Assembly: GCA_035528715.1 (NCBI GenBank)
Contig: DATKYB010000014.1
Location: 1 to 27,685, forward strand
DNA: 27,685 nucleotides
Origin: Nitrospinota bacterium
Lineage (GTDB): Bacteria; JADFOP01; DATKYB01
Direction: 5' to 3'
The notes beneath the pieces are model-generated. The model was not told the DNA's origin, searched no databases, and saw only the letters and a list, made by a program, of their open reading frames with translations. The number at the start of each line of letters is the position of its first letter. The first letter of the stretch is position 1. The position numbers were made by a program, and so were the translations under genes. Shown here one piece after another: positions 9,099 to 15,890 of the stretch.

Positions 9099-9124
9099 AA
9101 CCAGTGTAAGTTACGTTACTGGTT
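9099..9124. promoter_or_regulatory. inverted repeat, candidate operator or leader hairpin
   Basis: AACCAGT (9099-9105) and ACTGGTT (9118-9124) are perfect inverted arms around a 12-base centre. On the minus strand the element lies directly before the AAGGAG of the small ORF. On the plus strand it is followed by TTT and could be a weak terminator-like hairpin. Confidence 0.4.
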
Positions 9125-9179
9125 TTTAGGGCTGACCCCCATATTTTCGATTGCTCTCCCCATTACATAGATAAAAAAT

Positions 9180-9208
9180 TTTACTATTCAAGTACAAGGT
9201 GATATTAT
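9180..9208 (+). promoter_or_regulatory. candidate extended -10 promoter of the retropepsin operon
   Basis: TTTACT (9180-9185), a 17-nt spacer and TATTAT (9203-9208) preceded by TGA (extended -10). The start would be near 9215, about 24 nt before the ATG, leaving room for the GAGGG ribosome site. Confidence 0.5.
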
Positions 9209-9238
9209 TAATATTTATACGATAAAAAGAGGGTATTT

Positions 9239-9748
9239 ATGAAAAGATATTTCTTACATATTGGTCTTATTTCTGTTTTTGTATTCTCTGCACTTTCAAA
9301 TGCAGAATCTAAAGATGTGGTCGGCTGGATAGAGAAGGTTCGCATCTGTCCCGGCAATGTGGTTGTCCACGCCAAGCTCGACACAGGCGCTGACAACTGC
9401 TCCCTCAACGCCCCCCATATTGAATTTTTTCATCGCGGAAATGATACGTGGGTTCGCTTTGATCTTACAAACCGAGAAGGAAAAACCGTAACCTTTGAGC
9501 GAAAGATGGTAAGAATAGCCAAGATCAAACGCAAAGGGGCAAAGTGCCAGGAGCGTCCGGTTATTTTGCTTGGTATCTGTATAGGAAGCGTCTATAAGGA
9601 GGTAGAGGTGAACCTTGTGGACAGAAGCCCTTACAAGTACCAGATGCTTATCGGCCGGAAATTCCTCAAGGGAGATTTGCTTATTGATTCATCCGTCAAA
9701 TATACGGTTGAACCGCAATGCAAAGAACCAAGGAGAATCAGTGAATAA
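9239..9748 (+). CDS. exported retropepsin-like aspartic protease (RimB / 'ATP-dependent zinc protease' family)
   Basis: A 169-residue protein with a signal peptide (hydrophobic core about residues 6-20, likely cut after SNA at 22). The mature part is a retropepsin-like fold: AKLDTGADNCSLNA with the catalytic-type Asp48 and, near the C-terminus, YQMLIGRKFLKGDLLID, the second conserved element. Databases often label this family 'putative ATP-dependent zinc protease', a name that does not fit the visible aspartic-protease motif. GAGGG precedes the ATG at about 7 nt. It is first in an operon; its end overlaps the next gene by 8 nt. Family members recur beside inactive transglutaminase-7TM and ATP-grasp genes, as here. 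Likely acts in the periplasm; the substrate is unknown. Confidence 0.88.
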   Translation: MKRYFLHIGLISVFVFSALSNAESKDVVGWIEKVRICPGNVVVHAKLDTGADNCSLNAPHIEFFHRGNDTWVRFDLTNREGKTVTFERKMVRIAKIKRKGAKCQERPVILLGICIGSVYKEVEVNLVDRSPYKYQMLIGRKFLKGDLLIDSSVKYTVEPQCKEPRRISE

Positions 9749-11273
9749 TCGCCACCTCTATTTTTTAGTTCTCGGCCTGGCTCTTATCGGTCTTATACTC
9801 TTTCTCTTCAAGCTCTTTGTCATGGGCTTTCCCCTGACACCCTATACCCATGTTGACGTATGGAATGTAGAAGCCCGTCTCGTCTTTGATGCCGAGGACA
9901 GGCCTGTGAAGGTTGATCTCTTTATCCCCACAACCACTCACCGCTTTATCGTTTCAGATGAAAACTTCATATCAAGGGGATACGGTCTCACAACCAAAAC
10001 GGAAGACGGCAACCGTCAGGCGGTCTGGTCCATCCGCAAAGCCAAGGGGAGACAGGCTCTGTACTACCGAGCTGTGGTGCGTCAAATCAGCGTCAAAGAG
10101 CCGCATCTAGCACCGTCAAAAGAACCAGAGATAAAAGCCCCTGACCTTGAGGGCCCCTATCTTGATGCTGCCAGATCACTCTTTTCTCAGATTCATGCCC
10201 AGTCAGCTGATCTGGAAACTCTGGTAGCCGTACTTATACAGAGGCTCAATGCAAAGGAGCCGGACCAAAACGCTGCTCTTCTTTTGGGTAAGAATCCGAG
10301 CCTGATGAAGAAACTTCAGACAGCAGTAAGCGTTTTAACGCTGAACAAAATACCCGCACGTATTGCTCACGGTATACTCCTAGAGGAGCTGCAACGGCAG
10401 GCTACTCAAATACACTGGCTGCAGGTATACAGAGATGACAGCTGGAAGAGCTATCATCCCCTTACTGGTGAGAAAAAGATCCCCGAACACTTTCTTCTCT
10501 GGTGGCACGGGGAAGAGCCGCTGGTTAAGTTAAGAGGCGGAAAAAATCTCCGTACAACTTTTTCTGTCAGCCTCAACCAAGAAGAGGCTGTAAGGGCCTC
10601 ACTTGAACGGGCAAGGTTTCTCAGTCCCTCTATCATGGAGTTTTCCCTCTTCAGCCTACCCATTCAGACCCAGAATGTCTACAGCGTCCTTCTGCTTTTG
10701 CCTTTGGGAGCCTTTCTGATTGTGGTTCTGCGTAACGTTGTTGGCATCCAAACCTTCGGTACCTTTATGCCGATTCTCATTGCGCTTGCCTTCAGAGAGA
10801 CACAGCTTCTGTGGGGCATTTTTCTCTTTTGTATGATCATTGCCTTAGGTCTTGCCACGCGTTTTTATCTCGAAAATCTCAAGCTCCTTCTGGTACCCCG
10901 CCTTGCCTCAGTGCTTATTGTGGTTATTATACTCATGGCCATTCTCAGTATCATCACCCATAAGCTCGGCCTGATACGGGGGCTTTCTGTAGCCCTCTTT
11001 CCCATGGTCATCCTGACCATGACCATCGAGAGGATGTGTATTGTCTGGGAAGAGAGGGGTGCCGCTGCGGCTATCACTCAGGGTATAGGGAGCCTCACCG
11101 TTGCATCACTTGCTTATCTTGTTATGACCAACCAATATCTCGGACACCTCGTGTTCGTGTTCCCCGAACTCTTACTGATCGTGCTTGCAGGGATTCTGCT
11201 TCTCGGGCGATACTCCGGATACAGGCTCCTTGAACTCTACCGCTTCAAGGTGTTTGCGAAGGAGAAAAAATGA
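9741..11273 (+). CDS. inactive transglutaminase-like domain fused to 7TM membrane region
   Basis: The start is GTG 9741-9743 with AGGAG (9731-9735) 5 nt upstream; the frame is open further upstream, but that part overlaps the protease gene. The 510-residue protein has an N-terminal membrane anchor (about residues 7-29), a large extracytoplasmic region including a degenerate transglutaminase-like fold (about 130-290; IHWLQVYRDDSWKSYHPLTG keeps the His/Asp side, while no catalytic Cys is seen in the expected PARIAHG region), then about seven hydrophobic segments from residue 312 to 500. This matches the family named inactive transglutaminase fused to 7TM. It probably senses or binds a peptide-like ligand outside the membrane, which is inference. 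It overlaps the next gene by 4 nt (ATGA). Confidence 0.88.
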   Translation: MNNRHLYFLVLGLALIGLILFLFKLFVMGFPLTPYTHVDVWNVEARLVFDAEDRPVKVDLFIPTTTHRFIVSDENFISRGYGLTTKTEDGNRQAVWSIRKAKGRQALYYRAVVRQISVKEPHLAPSKEPEIKAPDLEGPYLDAARSLFSQIHAQSADLETLVAVLIQRLNAKEPDQNAALLLGKNPSLMKKLQTAVSVLTLNKIPARIAHGILLEELQRQATQIHWLQVYRDDSWKSYHPLTGEKKIPEHFLLWWHGEEPLVKLRGGKNLRTTFSVSLNQEEAVRASLERARFLSPSIMEFSLFSLPIQTQNVYSVLLLLPLGAFLIVVLRNVVGIQTFGTFMPILIALAFRETQLLWGIFLFCMIIALGLATRFYLENLKLLLVPRLASVLIVVIILMAILSIITHKLGLIRGLSVALFPMVILTMTIERMCIVWEERGAAAAITQGIGSLTVASLAYLVMTNQYLGHLVFVFPELLLIVLAGILLLGRYSGYRLLELYRFKVFAKEKK

Positions 11274-12244
11274 TTTTCCAGCTAAAAAGAAAGCTTGCGG
11301 AAAAGGGGCTGATGGGGATGAACCGGCGCAATGCCGAATACATCTTAAAATATAACCCAAGGCGTCTCTTTCCCCTTGTGGACGACAAGCTTGAAACCAA
11401 AAGGCTTGCTGAAAAGGCCGGCATTGCCGTGCCGAGCCTTTACGGCGTTGTTGAGATAGAGCGGCATATTCGCGACCTGCCTAAGCTTCTGAAGCCTCAT
11501 TCTGATTTTGTGGTCAAACCGGCTCACGGAAGCGGCGGGGACGGCATCCTCGTCATCACAGGCAGAGCAAAGGCAAACTATAGAAGGGCGAGTGGTCTTC
11601 TGATGACTGAGGACGAAATTAAACGCCATGTCTCTAATATCTTAAGCGGAATGTACAGCCTTGCCGGTTATCCGGACAAGGCCATGATCGAACAGCGTGT
11701 CCAGTTTGATCCCATATTCGAACCGATCAGCTATCAGGGGGTACCCGATATCCGCATCATCGTGTTTCTTGGTGTACCGGTCATGGCGATGTCCCGCCTT
11801 CCGACCCGTATGTCTGAAGGAAAGGCTAACCTGCATCTCGGCGCCATAGGCGTTGGGATTGATATCTCTAGCGGCACCACGCTTACAGCGGCATGGCGAA
11901 ACGAAATCGTAAGCGAACACCCGGATACGGGGAATGCGGTAACAGGTGTGAAAATCCCTAACTGGGAGGCTCTTCTTTTTCTTGCTGCGAGGAGTTATGA
12001 GCTTGCCGGTCTGGGGTATCAGGGGGTGGATATCGTTCTTGATAAAAACAGAGGGCCATTGGTTTTAGAACTCAATGCCCGTCCCGGGCTTAATATCCAG
12101 ATCGCTAACAATGACGGTTTGCTTCGCCGATTGAGAATCGTTGAGGATTACGGCAAGGATTTAGAAAGCATTCAAAAGCGCATTGGTTTTGCTCGAGAGC
12201 ATTTCGGCGATTCAGAAAAGATAAGTCAAGGAGGAGTGCAATGA
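11270..12244 (+). CDS. RimK-like ATP-grasp ligase (alpha-L-glutamate ligase-like)
   Basis: A 324-residue cytoplasmic ATP-grasp enzyme expected to form amide/peptide bonds using ATP, probably adding an amino acid such as glutamate to a peptide or protein. Visible motifs: DDKLETKRLAEKAGIAVP (pre-ATP-grasp), DFVVKPAHGSGGDGILVI (nucleotide-binding lysine and glycine loop), GVPDIRIIVFLG and VLELNARPGLNIQIAN (metal-binding E and N). The product has not been defined for this family. AAGGAG lies 5 nt before the ATG and the ATGA overlap couples it to the 7TM gene. The protease, 7TM and ligase genes form a recognised conserved trio. Confidence 0.9.
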   Translation: MIFQLKRKLAEKGLMGMNRRNAEYILKYNPRRLFPLVDDKLETKRLAEKAGIAVPSLYGVVEIERHIRDLPKLLKPHSDFVVKPAHGSGGDGILVITGRAKANYRRASGLLMTEDEIKRHVSNILSGMYSLAGYPDKAMIEQRVQFDPIFEPISYQGVPDIRIIVFLGVPVMAMSRLPTRMSEGKANLHLGAIGVGIDISSGTTLTAAWRNEIVSEHPDTGNAVTGVKIPNWEALLFLAARSYELAGLGYQGVDIVLDKNRGPLVLELNARPGLNIQIANNDGLLRRLRIVEDYGKDLESIQKRIGFAREHFGDSEKISQGGVQ

Positions 12245-13077
12245 ATTTCAATCAAATGATCACTGAGCTTGGCAAAGTGGCCTTTCAGTTTAAAAAAAGC
12301 GCCATCGAATTTCTCCCCAATTTTTTGGGCGCGGTGGTTATCTTTCTTATCGGTTTTTTGATAGCGAAGCTGCTTCGAGCTCTTGTATACCGCTTTTTAA
12401 AGAACATAGGTCGTCTCATCCCTTATGAAAAGGTCCAAAGCAGGCTTCAACCGACAAAGCTGGAGCCGTCGGCCTCGATAATCAGCAATATCCTTTATTG
12501 GTTTATTATATTTTTCTTTATAACCGTAGCCACTGAAGCCATGGGCCTGCCTGTGGTAACAATGTGGCTCAGCGGTATTGCCAGCTATCTTCCTAAAATC
12601 CTGGCAGCTGTTCTCATAGGAATTTTTGGTATCATTGGCGGAGTGATTCTTCGTGATATTATTATCTCAGCAGCTGCCTCGGCAGGAATCACATACGGAA
12701 ATGTTTTAGGAAAATTTGCTCAATACGCCATTCTGCTCACAACAATTCTCATAGCCATAGACCAGATCGGTATTGATATCTCATTTCTTATGAGCATCAT
12801 CATGATTCTTGTCGCAGCTGTGCTCTTTGGAGCCGCGCTCTCCTTTGGCCTCGGTGCCAGAACCTCTGTCAGCAATATTCTTGCCTCATATTACTTACAG
12901 AAAACATACAAGATAGGCCATAGAGTAAAAATCGGCGATATGGAAGGCGAGATTATCCAGATTACCCCTACTGCCGTTATTCTCGAAACCCCCTATGGCC
13001 AGGTCTGTGTACCGGCCAAACAGTTCAATGAAATGATTTCTGTTATGCTCACAAAGGATCAATCATATGAATCATGA
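12241..13077 (+). CDS. MscS-like small-conductance mechanosensitive channel
   Basis: A 278-residue integral membrane protein. Hydrophobic segments lie at about 24-48, 78-102, 114-140, 150-172 and 180-206. The last runs into a Gly/Ala-rich pore-helix-like stretch (FGAALSFGLGARTSVSNILASYYL), followed by a short beta domain (HRVKIGDMEGEIIQITPTAVILETPYGQVCVPAKQFNE), the MscS core. The large C-terminal cage of canonical MscS is missing. AAGGAGGAG precedes the ATG and the start overlaps the ligase by 4 nt. Being embedded in this operon suggests a link with osmotic or ion stress; that is inference. Another MscS-family gene lies at 24472-25590. Confidence 0.85.
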   Translation: MNFNQMITELGKVAFQFKKSAIEFLPNFLGAVVIFLIGFLIAKLLRALVYRFLKNIGRLIPYEKVQSRLQPTKLEPSASIISNILYWFIIFFFITVATEAMGLPVVTMWLSGIASYLPKILAAVLIGIFGIIGGVILRDIIISAAASAGITYGNVLGKFAQYAILLTTILIAIDQIGIDISFLMSIIMILVAAVLFGAALSFGLGARTSVSNILASYYLQKTYKIGHRVKIGDMEGEIIQITPTAVILETPYGQVCVPAKQFNEMISVMLTKDQSYES

Positions 13078-13903
13078 CCTTTTGCTCTCATTCGAATTCA
13101 TAAAAAATCATCCAACAGATGCAGCTCATGTACTTGAGCAACTAAAACCAGAGGAGACAGCATCATTCTTAAAACAAGCCTCGCCTTCCTCAGCCGTCGG
13201 TGTTATCAGGCTGATGGATTCAATCCTAGCATCAAGATGCTTGGAAGTAATGGACTCAAATTATTCAGGAGCAATTATCGCAGAGCTTCCCTTTGAGATT
13301 TCCTCCCTGTTTTTACGAAGAATGGAGGAACAGCATAAAAAATCTATTCTAGAAACCTTGCCTTTAGATGTTTCAGGGCAACTCAGGCTTATCTTGCGCT
13401 ATCACGAAGGAACTGCCGGTGCTTTAATGGATCCAAAGGTCTTCATCGTACCAGAAGATGTGACTGTAAAAGAGGGTATAAAGCGATTCCGAAAACATCC
13501 CAGACATCTGATTTACTATATCTATGTTGTGAATCGAGACTACGCTCTTGTGGGTCAGATAAACATTCGTGATCTTTTGCTCTCCGATCCTAACGCTTTG
13601 ATCTCTTCCGTTATGCAGAGAACCATCAAAAATTTATCACCCCATCTAAGCTCTCAGGCCATTCTGGCTCATACCGGCTGGCAGGAATTCCATGTTCTTC
13701 CTGTGGTCGATGAAAAAGGTATCTTTCTTGGAGCCATTGGCTATCGAACCATTCGCCGTTTGATAAGAGATGTAGAGGAGCGACGTCAAGCTTCTCCAGA
13801 AAATACAGCAGGCAAGGCCATGGGCGAACTCTATTGGCTCGGCCTTTCCGGACTTATCAACTGGGTTGCCTCTGCGGTCAATCCTGAAAAGGAAGAAAAA
13901 TAG
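13067..13903 (+). CDS. stand-alone MgtE N-domain plus CBS pair, no transport domain
   Basis: A 278-residue soluble protein. Residues about 5-115 are an MgtE_N helical repeat (HPTDAAHVLEQLKPEETASFLK, IIAELPFEISSLFLRRMEEQ), followed by the linker LRYHEGTAGALMDPK and two CBS domains (about 120-240). Where MgtE would continue into its membrane domain, only a short tail occurs (GELYWLGLSGLINWVASAV, then a charged end). It overlaps the preceding gene by 11 nt; AAAGGA is 8 nt before its ATG. Full-length mgtE follows 49 bases downstream, so this looks like a duplicated sensor half that may modulate MgtE or bind nucleotide/Mg2+ alone. Truncation of an ancestral mgtE is another explanation, but the frame is intact and has its own ribosome site. 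Confidence 0.85.
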   Translation: MNHDLLLSFEFIKNHPTDAAHVLEQLKPEETASFLKQASPSSAVGVIRLMDSILASRCLEVMDSNYSGAIIAELPFEISSLFLRRMEEQHKKSILETLPLDVSGQLRLILRYHEGTAGALMDPKVFIVPEDVTVKEGIKRFRKHPRHLIYYIYVVNRDYALVGQINIRDLLLSDPNALISSVMQRTIKNLSPHLSSQAILAHTGWQEFHVLPVVDEKGIFLGAIGYRTIRRLIRDVEERRQASPENTAGKAMGELYWLGLSGLINWVASAVNPEKEEK

Positions 13904-13952
13904 ACATCTCTCTAACGCTATTTCTCAAAAAATAAAATCAGGAGATAAGAAT

Positions 13953-15275
13953 ATGAGGCACAAGGAGACAAAATCATCAGCAGCAACAAAGGCCCTTATT
14001 AAAAAATTTTTCCAGCTCTACCCTGATGAAGCCGCAAGAAATCTCAATAGTCTTGAGACGAGAGAGATCATGCGCCTCTTAAAGGATGAACCCATACCTA
14101 TAGCCTTGAATATCTTCGAACGATTAGATGCGGATATTGGTGCAGAGCTTATCGATAAGATGGAGGATGAGTTTTTTCGCCAGTTATTTTCTGAAATTGA
14201 TCCTTCATACGGAGCCGCGCTTTTAGCTCGCCTAAACAAAAAGAGGGTCGAAAATCGTCTCTCCATTTTACCGAAAAACATTGCTAAAGAATTTCAGGAG
14301 CTGATGAAGTATCCTCCTGAGACAGCGGGAAATCTTATGGATCCTCGAGTCGCCTCTTTTCGAGCTGATAGAACCATGGAAGAAGTCCTAATAAGGATTC
14401 GTACTATGCATGACCGGCGTATTACAGATGTCTGCGTCGTGAATGAGAAGGGAGTTCTTTCAGCAGTAATCCCTCTTCAGGAAATAGCCATCTCTGAACC
14501 GAATGTTCAGCTGGGTGATCTCATCAAAACCAGGCCGATCAGCATTCAGTCAATGGCTCCAAGAGATGAGATCGTCCAACTCTTAGAAGAACAAAAACTT
14601 GCCAGCCTGCCCGTGGTTGACATAAACGGAAGGCTTATCGGTATTATTCGTTACGATACGCTGGTTACTGCAGCAAAACAGGAGGCGAGCGAGGATATTC
14701 AGGCAATGTTCGGTGCAGGAAGAGACGAACGGGCCCTTTCTAAGGCAACCTTTGCCATTCGAAAGCGCCTCCCTTGGCTTGAAATCAATCTTGCAACAGC
14801 CTTTCTGGCAGCGGCTGTTGTTGGAATCTTTGAAGAAACTATTGCAAAAATTACTATCTTGGCTGTATTCCTTCCGGTTGTTGCCGGTCAGTCTGGGAAT
14901 ACCGGCTCTCAGGCGTTAGCGGTGACCATGCGGGGACTGGCGCTTCGAGAGATTCGCCTCAGGCACTGGCTTAAAATCGTAAGAAAAGAGTTTATGGTCG
15001 GCTTTTTCAACGGATTGGCAATAGCACTCACTACATCACTAGTTGCCTATGTTTGGACAGGCTCAATCGGCTTGCCGATTATCATTGGAACTGCCATGAT
15101 TATTTCTATGATCATTGCTGGTCTGTCCGGTGCTGTTATCCCTATTCTTCTCCAAACATTTGGTCAGGACCCAGCTCAGTCTTCTTCTATTATTCTAACC
15201 ACTGTTACTGACGTTGCTGGTTTCTTTAGCTTCCTGGGACTGGCCACAATACTTTCTAGAATTTTTATCATTTAA
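13953..15275 (+). CDS. mgtE: magnesium transporter MgtE
   Basis: A Mg2+ channel/transporter of the inner membrane gated by its cytosolic N- and CBS domains. The 440-residue form starts at ATG 13953 with GGAG 8 nt upstream; an in-frame ATG at 13866 overlaps the previous gene and lacks such a site. Order: MgtE_N (about 10-125), YPPETAGNLMDPR linker, CBS pair (about 130-255), connecting helix with MFGAGRDERALS, then five hydrophobic segments. The family pore motif VVAGQSGNTGSQALAVTMRGLALREI is intact, as is the C-terminal TTVTDVAGFFSFLGLA. It is the last gene of the operon; no strong terminator follows. Confidence 0.95.
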   Translation: MRHKETKSSAATKALIKKFFQLYPDEAARNLNSLETREIMRLLKDEPIPIALNIFERLDADIGAELIDKMEDEFFRQLFSEIDPSYGAALLARLNKKRVENRLSILPKNIAKEFQELMKYPPETAGNLMDPRVASFRADRTMEEVLIRIRTMHDRRITDVCVVNEKGVLSAVIPLQEIAISEPNVQLGDLIKTRPISIQSMAPRDEIVQLLEEQKLASLPVVDINGRLIGIIRYDTLVTAAKQEASEDIQAMFGAGRDERALSKATFAIRKRLPWLEINLATAFLAAAVVGIFEETIAKITILAVFLPVVAGQSGNTGSQALAVTMRGLALREIRLRHWLKIVRKEFMVGFFNGLAIALTTSLVAYVWTGSIGLPIIIGTAMIISMIIAGLSGAVIPILLQTFGQDPAQSSSIILTTVTDVAGFFSFLGLATILSRIFII

Positions 15276-15340
15276 AATGAAAAATCTTGGGGTAGCCTTC
15301 TTTGATAACTTTGCTTTCGCACGCAAGAAAGTTACATTAA

Positions 15341-15502
15341 CCAGACCTAAAATCAGCCCCCTATAAAAATTGTCAATTTCGCTTCAAACTCCCGTGGACA
15401 GAGGAATGGAATGAGCTTCTCATAAAGAAAATTAAACAGGTAGTCTTGGTTAAGGATAGCAAACCAAAAGATATTCAAATAGAAGAATGCTTCTCAGAAT
15501 AA
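15341..15502 (+). pseudogene. possible C-terminal gene fragment
   Basis: An open frame of 53 codons runs from just after a TAA (15338-15340) to the TAA at 15500-15502 with no start codon near its head. The composition looks protein-like (LPWTEEWNELLIKKIKQVVL, then a Lys/Asp/Glu-rich tail). A short ORF at 15277-15366 in another phase overlaps its start, which could indicate a frameshifted remnant. I cannot assign a family. Confidence 0.25.
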
Positions 15503-15512
15503 AATGAGGGAC

Positions 15513-15677
15513 TTATTTGCTTTTAACACCCAACCTTTTACAGTATTCACAGAGGAGCAATCTTCCCATGCCAGAGACTCGATTTTTGCGCTTAATTCTT
15601 TTTCCTACGCTACACCTCTGCTTATTGTGATAAACTGCAGTATCAGACCTCTTAGAGTGAAACGGGCTAATTTTCAT
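15513..15677 (-). CDS. 54-residue Cys/His protein, probable metal-binding (Ada-like CxxC pattern)
   Basis: ATG at 15677-15675 is preceded by GAGGTGAT, a long match to the anti-Shine-Dalgarno sequence at ideal distance. The product is basic and has the order YHNKQRCSVGKRI (H17, C22), KNRVSGMG (31-38) and LCEYCKRLG (C43, C46). The H-x4-C plus C-x2-C arrangement with the intervening N-R-x-x-G-x-G is what I associate with small zinc-binding proteins found scattered in bacteria, and resembles the metal-binding half of Ada-type domains. Zinc binding is inferred from the pattern. It stands alone, convergent to mgtE and divergent from arsA. Confidence 0.65.
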   Translation of the reverse strand: MKISPFHSKRSDTAVYHNKQRCSVGKRIKRKNRVSGMGRLLLCEYCKRLGVKSK

Positions 15678-15856
15678 TATATCACCTCTTTTTTAATAAT
15701 TTTCAATCTCTCTATACAAAAAATATGATACTTTTTTTACTTTAAAGAATAATCTAATTTTTGACAAGCAGAAAATTCTTTTAAAAAATCTTCTATCGTG
15801 TATTTTACATCTCTTTGGTCTTTTATCGCAAAAATAATACCTCTAAAATCTAACTT

Positions 15857-15884
15857 TTGACTTTTTTTATTTTTAAGTTATATT
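15857..15884 (+). promoter_or_regulatory. promoter of the ArsA-family gene, predicts a leaderless mRNA
   Basis: TTGACT (15857-15862), a 16-nt spacer and TATATT (15879-15884). The ATG begins 7 bases after the -10, where transcription should start, and no Shine-Dalgarno sequence lies in between. Confidence 0.55.
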
Positions 15885-15890
15885 AGTTGC

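Larger units (their letters stand above)
8824..9238. other. intergenic region upstream of glgA and the retropepsin operon
   Basis: This very AT-rich 415-base stretch separates two divergent transcription units. It contains an 18-bp palindrome, a possible 34-codon minus-strand ORF with a tandem 12-bp repeat, an inverted repeat just ahead of that ORF, and an extended -10 promoter for the plus-strand operon. All are listed separately; the rest looks non-coding. Confidence 0.6.
15276..15890. other. 615-bp interval with one small gene and coding-like debris
   Basis: The interval holds a well-supported minus-strand 54-residue gene (15513-15677) and the arsA promoter. It also has three coding-like scraps without credible starts or full domains: a 29-codon plus-strand ORF at 15277-15366, an overlapping 53-codon open frame at 15341-15502 in another phase, and a minus-strand open frame at 15737-15877. 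They may be remains of decayed genes. Confidence 0.5.

Noticed and set aside
9615-9740. Upstream ATG giving a 42-residue longer 7TM protein
   Set aside because: It would overlap the protease gene by over 130 nt. The GTG at 9741 has a good AGGAG and places the membrane anchor at the N-terminus.
15504-15728. 74-codon plus-strand open frame
   Set aside because: It is antisense to the better supported Cys/His mini-protein, lacks a ribosome site and has no recognisable motif.
15737-15877. 46-codon minus-strand open frame with protein-like composition (GIIFAIKDQRDVKYTIEDFL)
   Set aside because: No start codon or ribosome site, bounded by stops, and it overlaps the arsA promoter. Left as unexplained, possibly debris.
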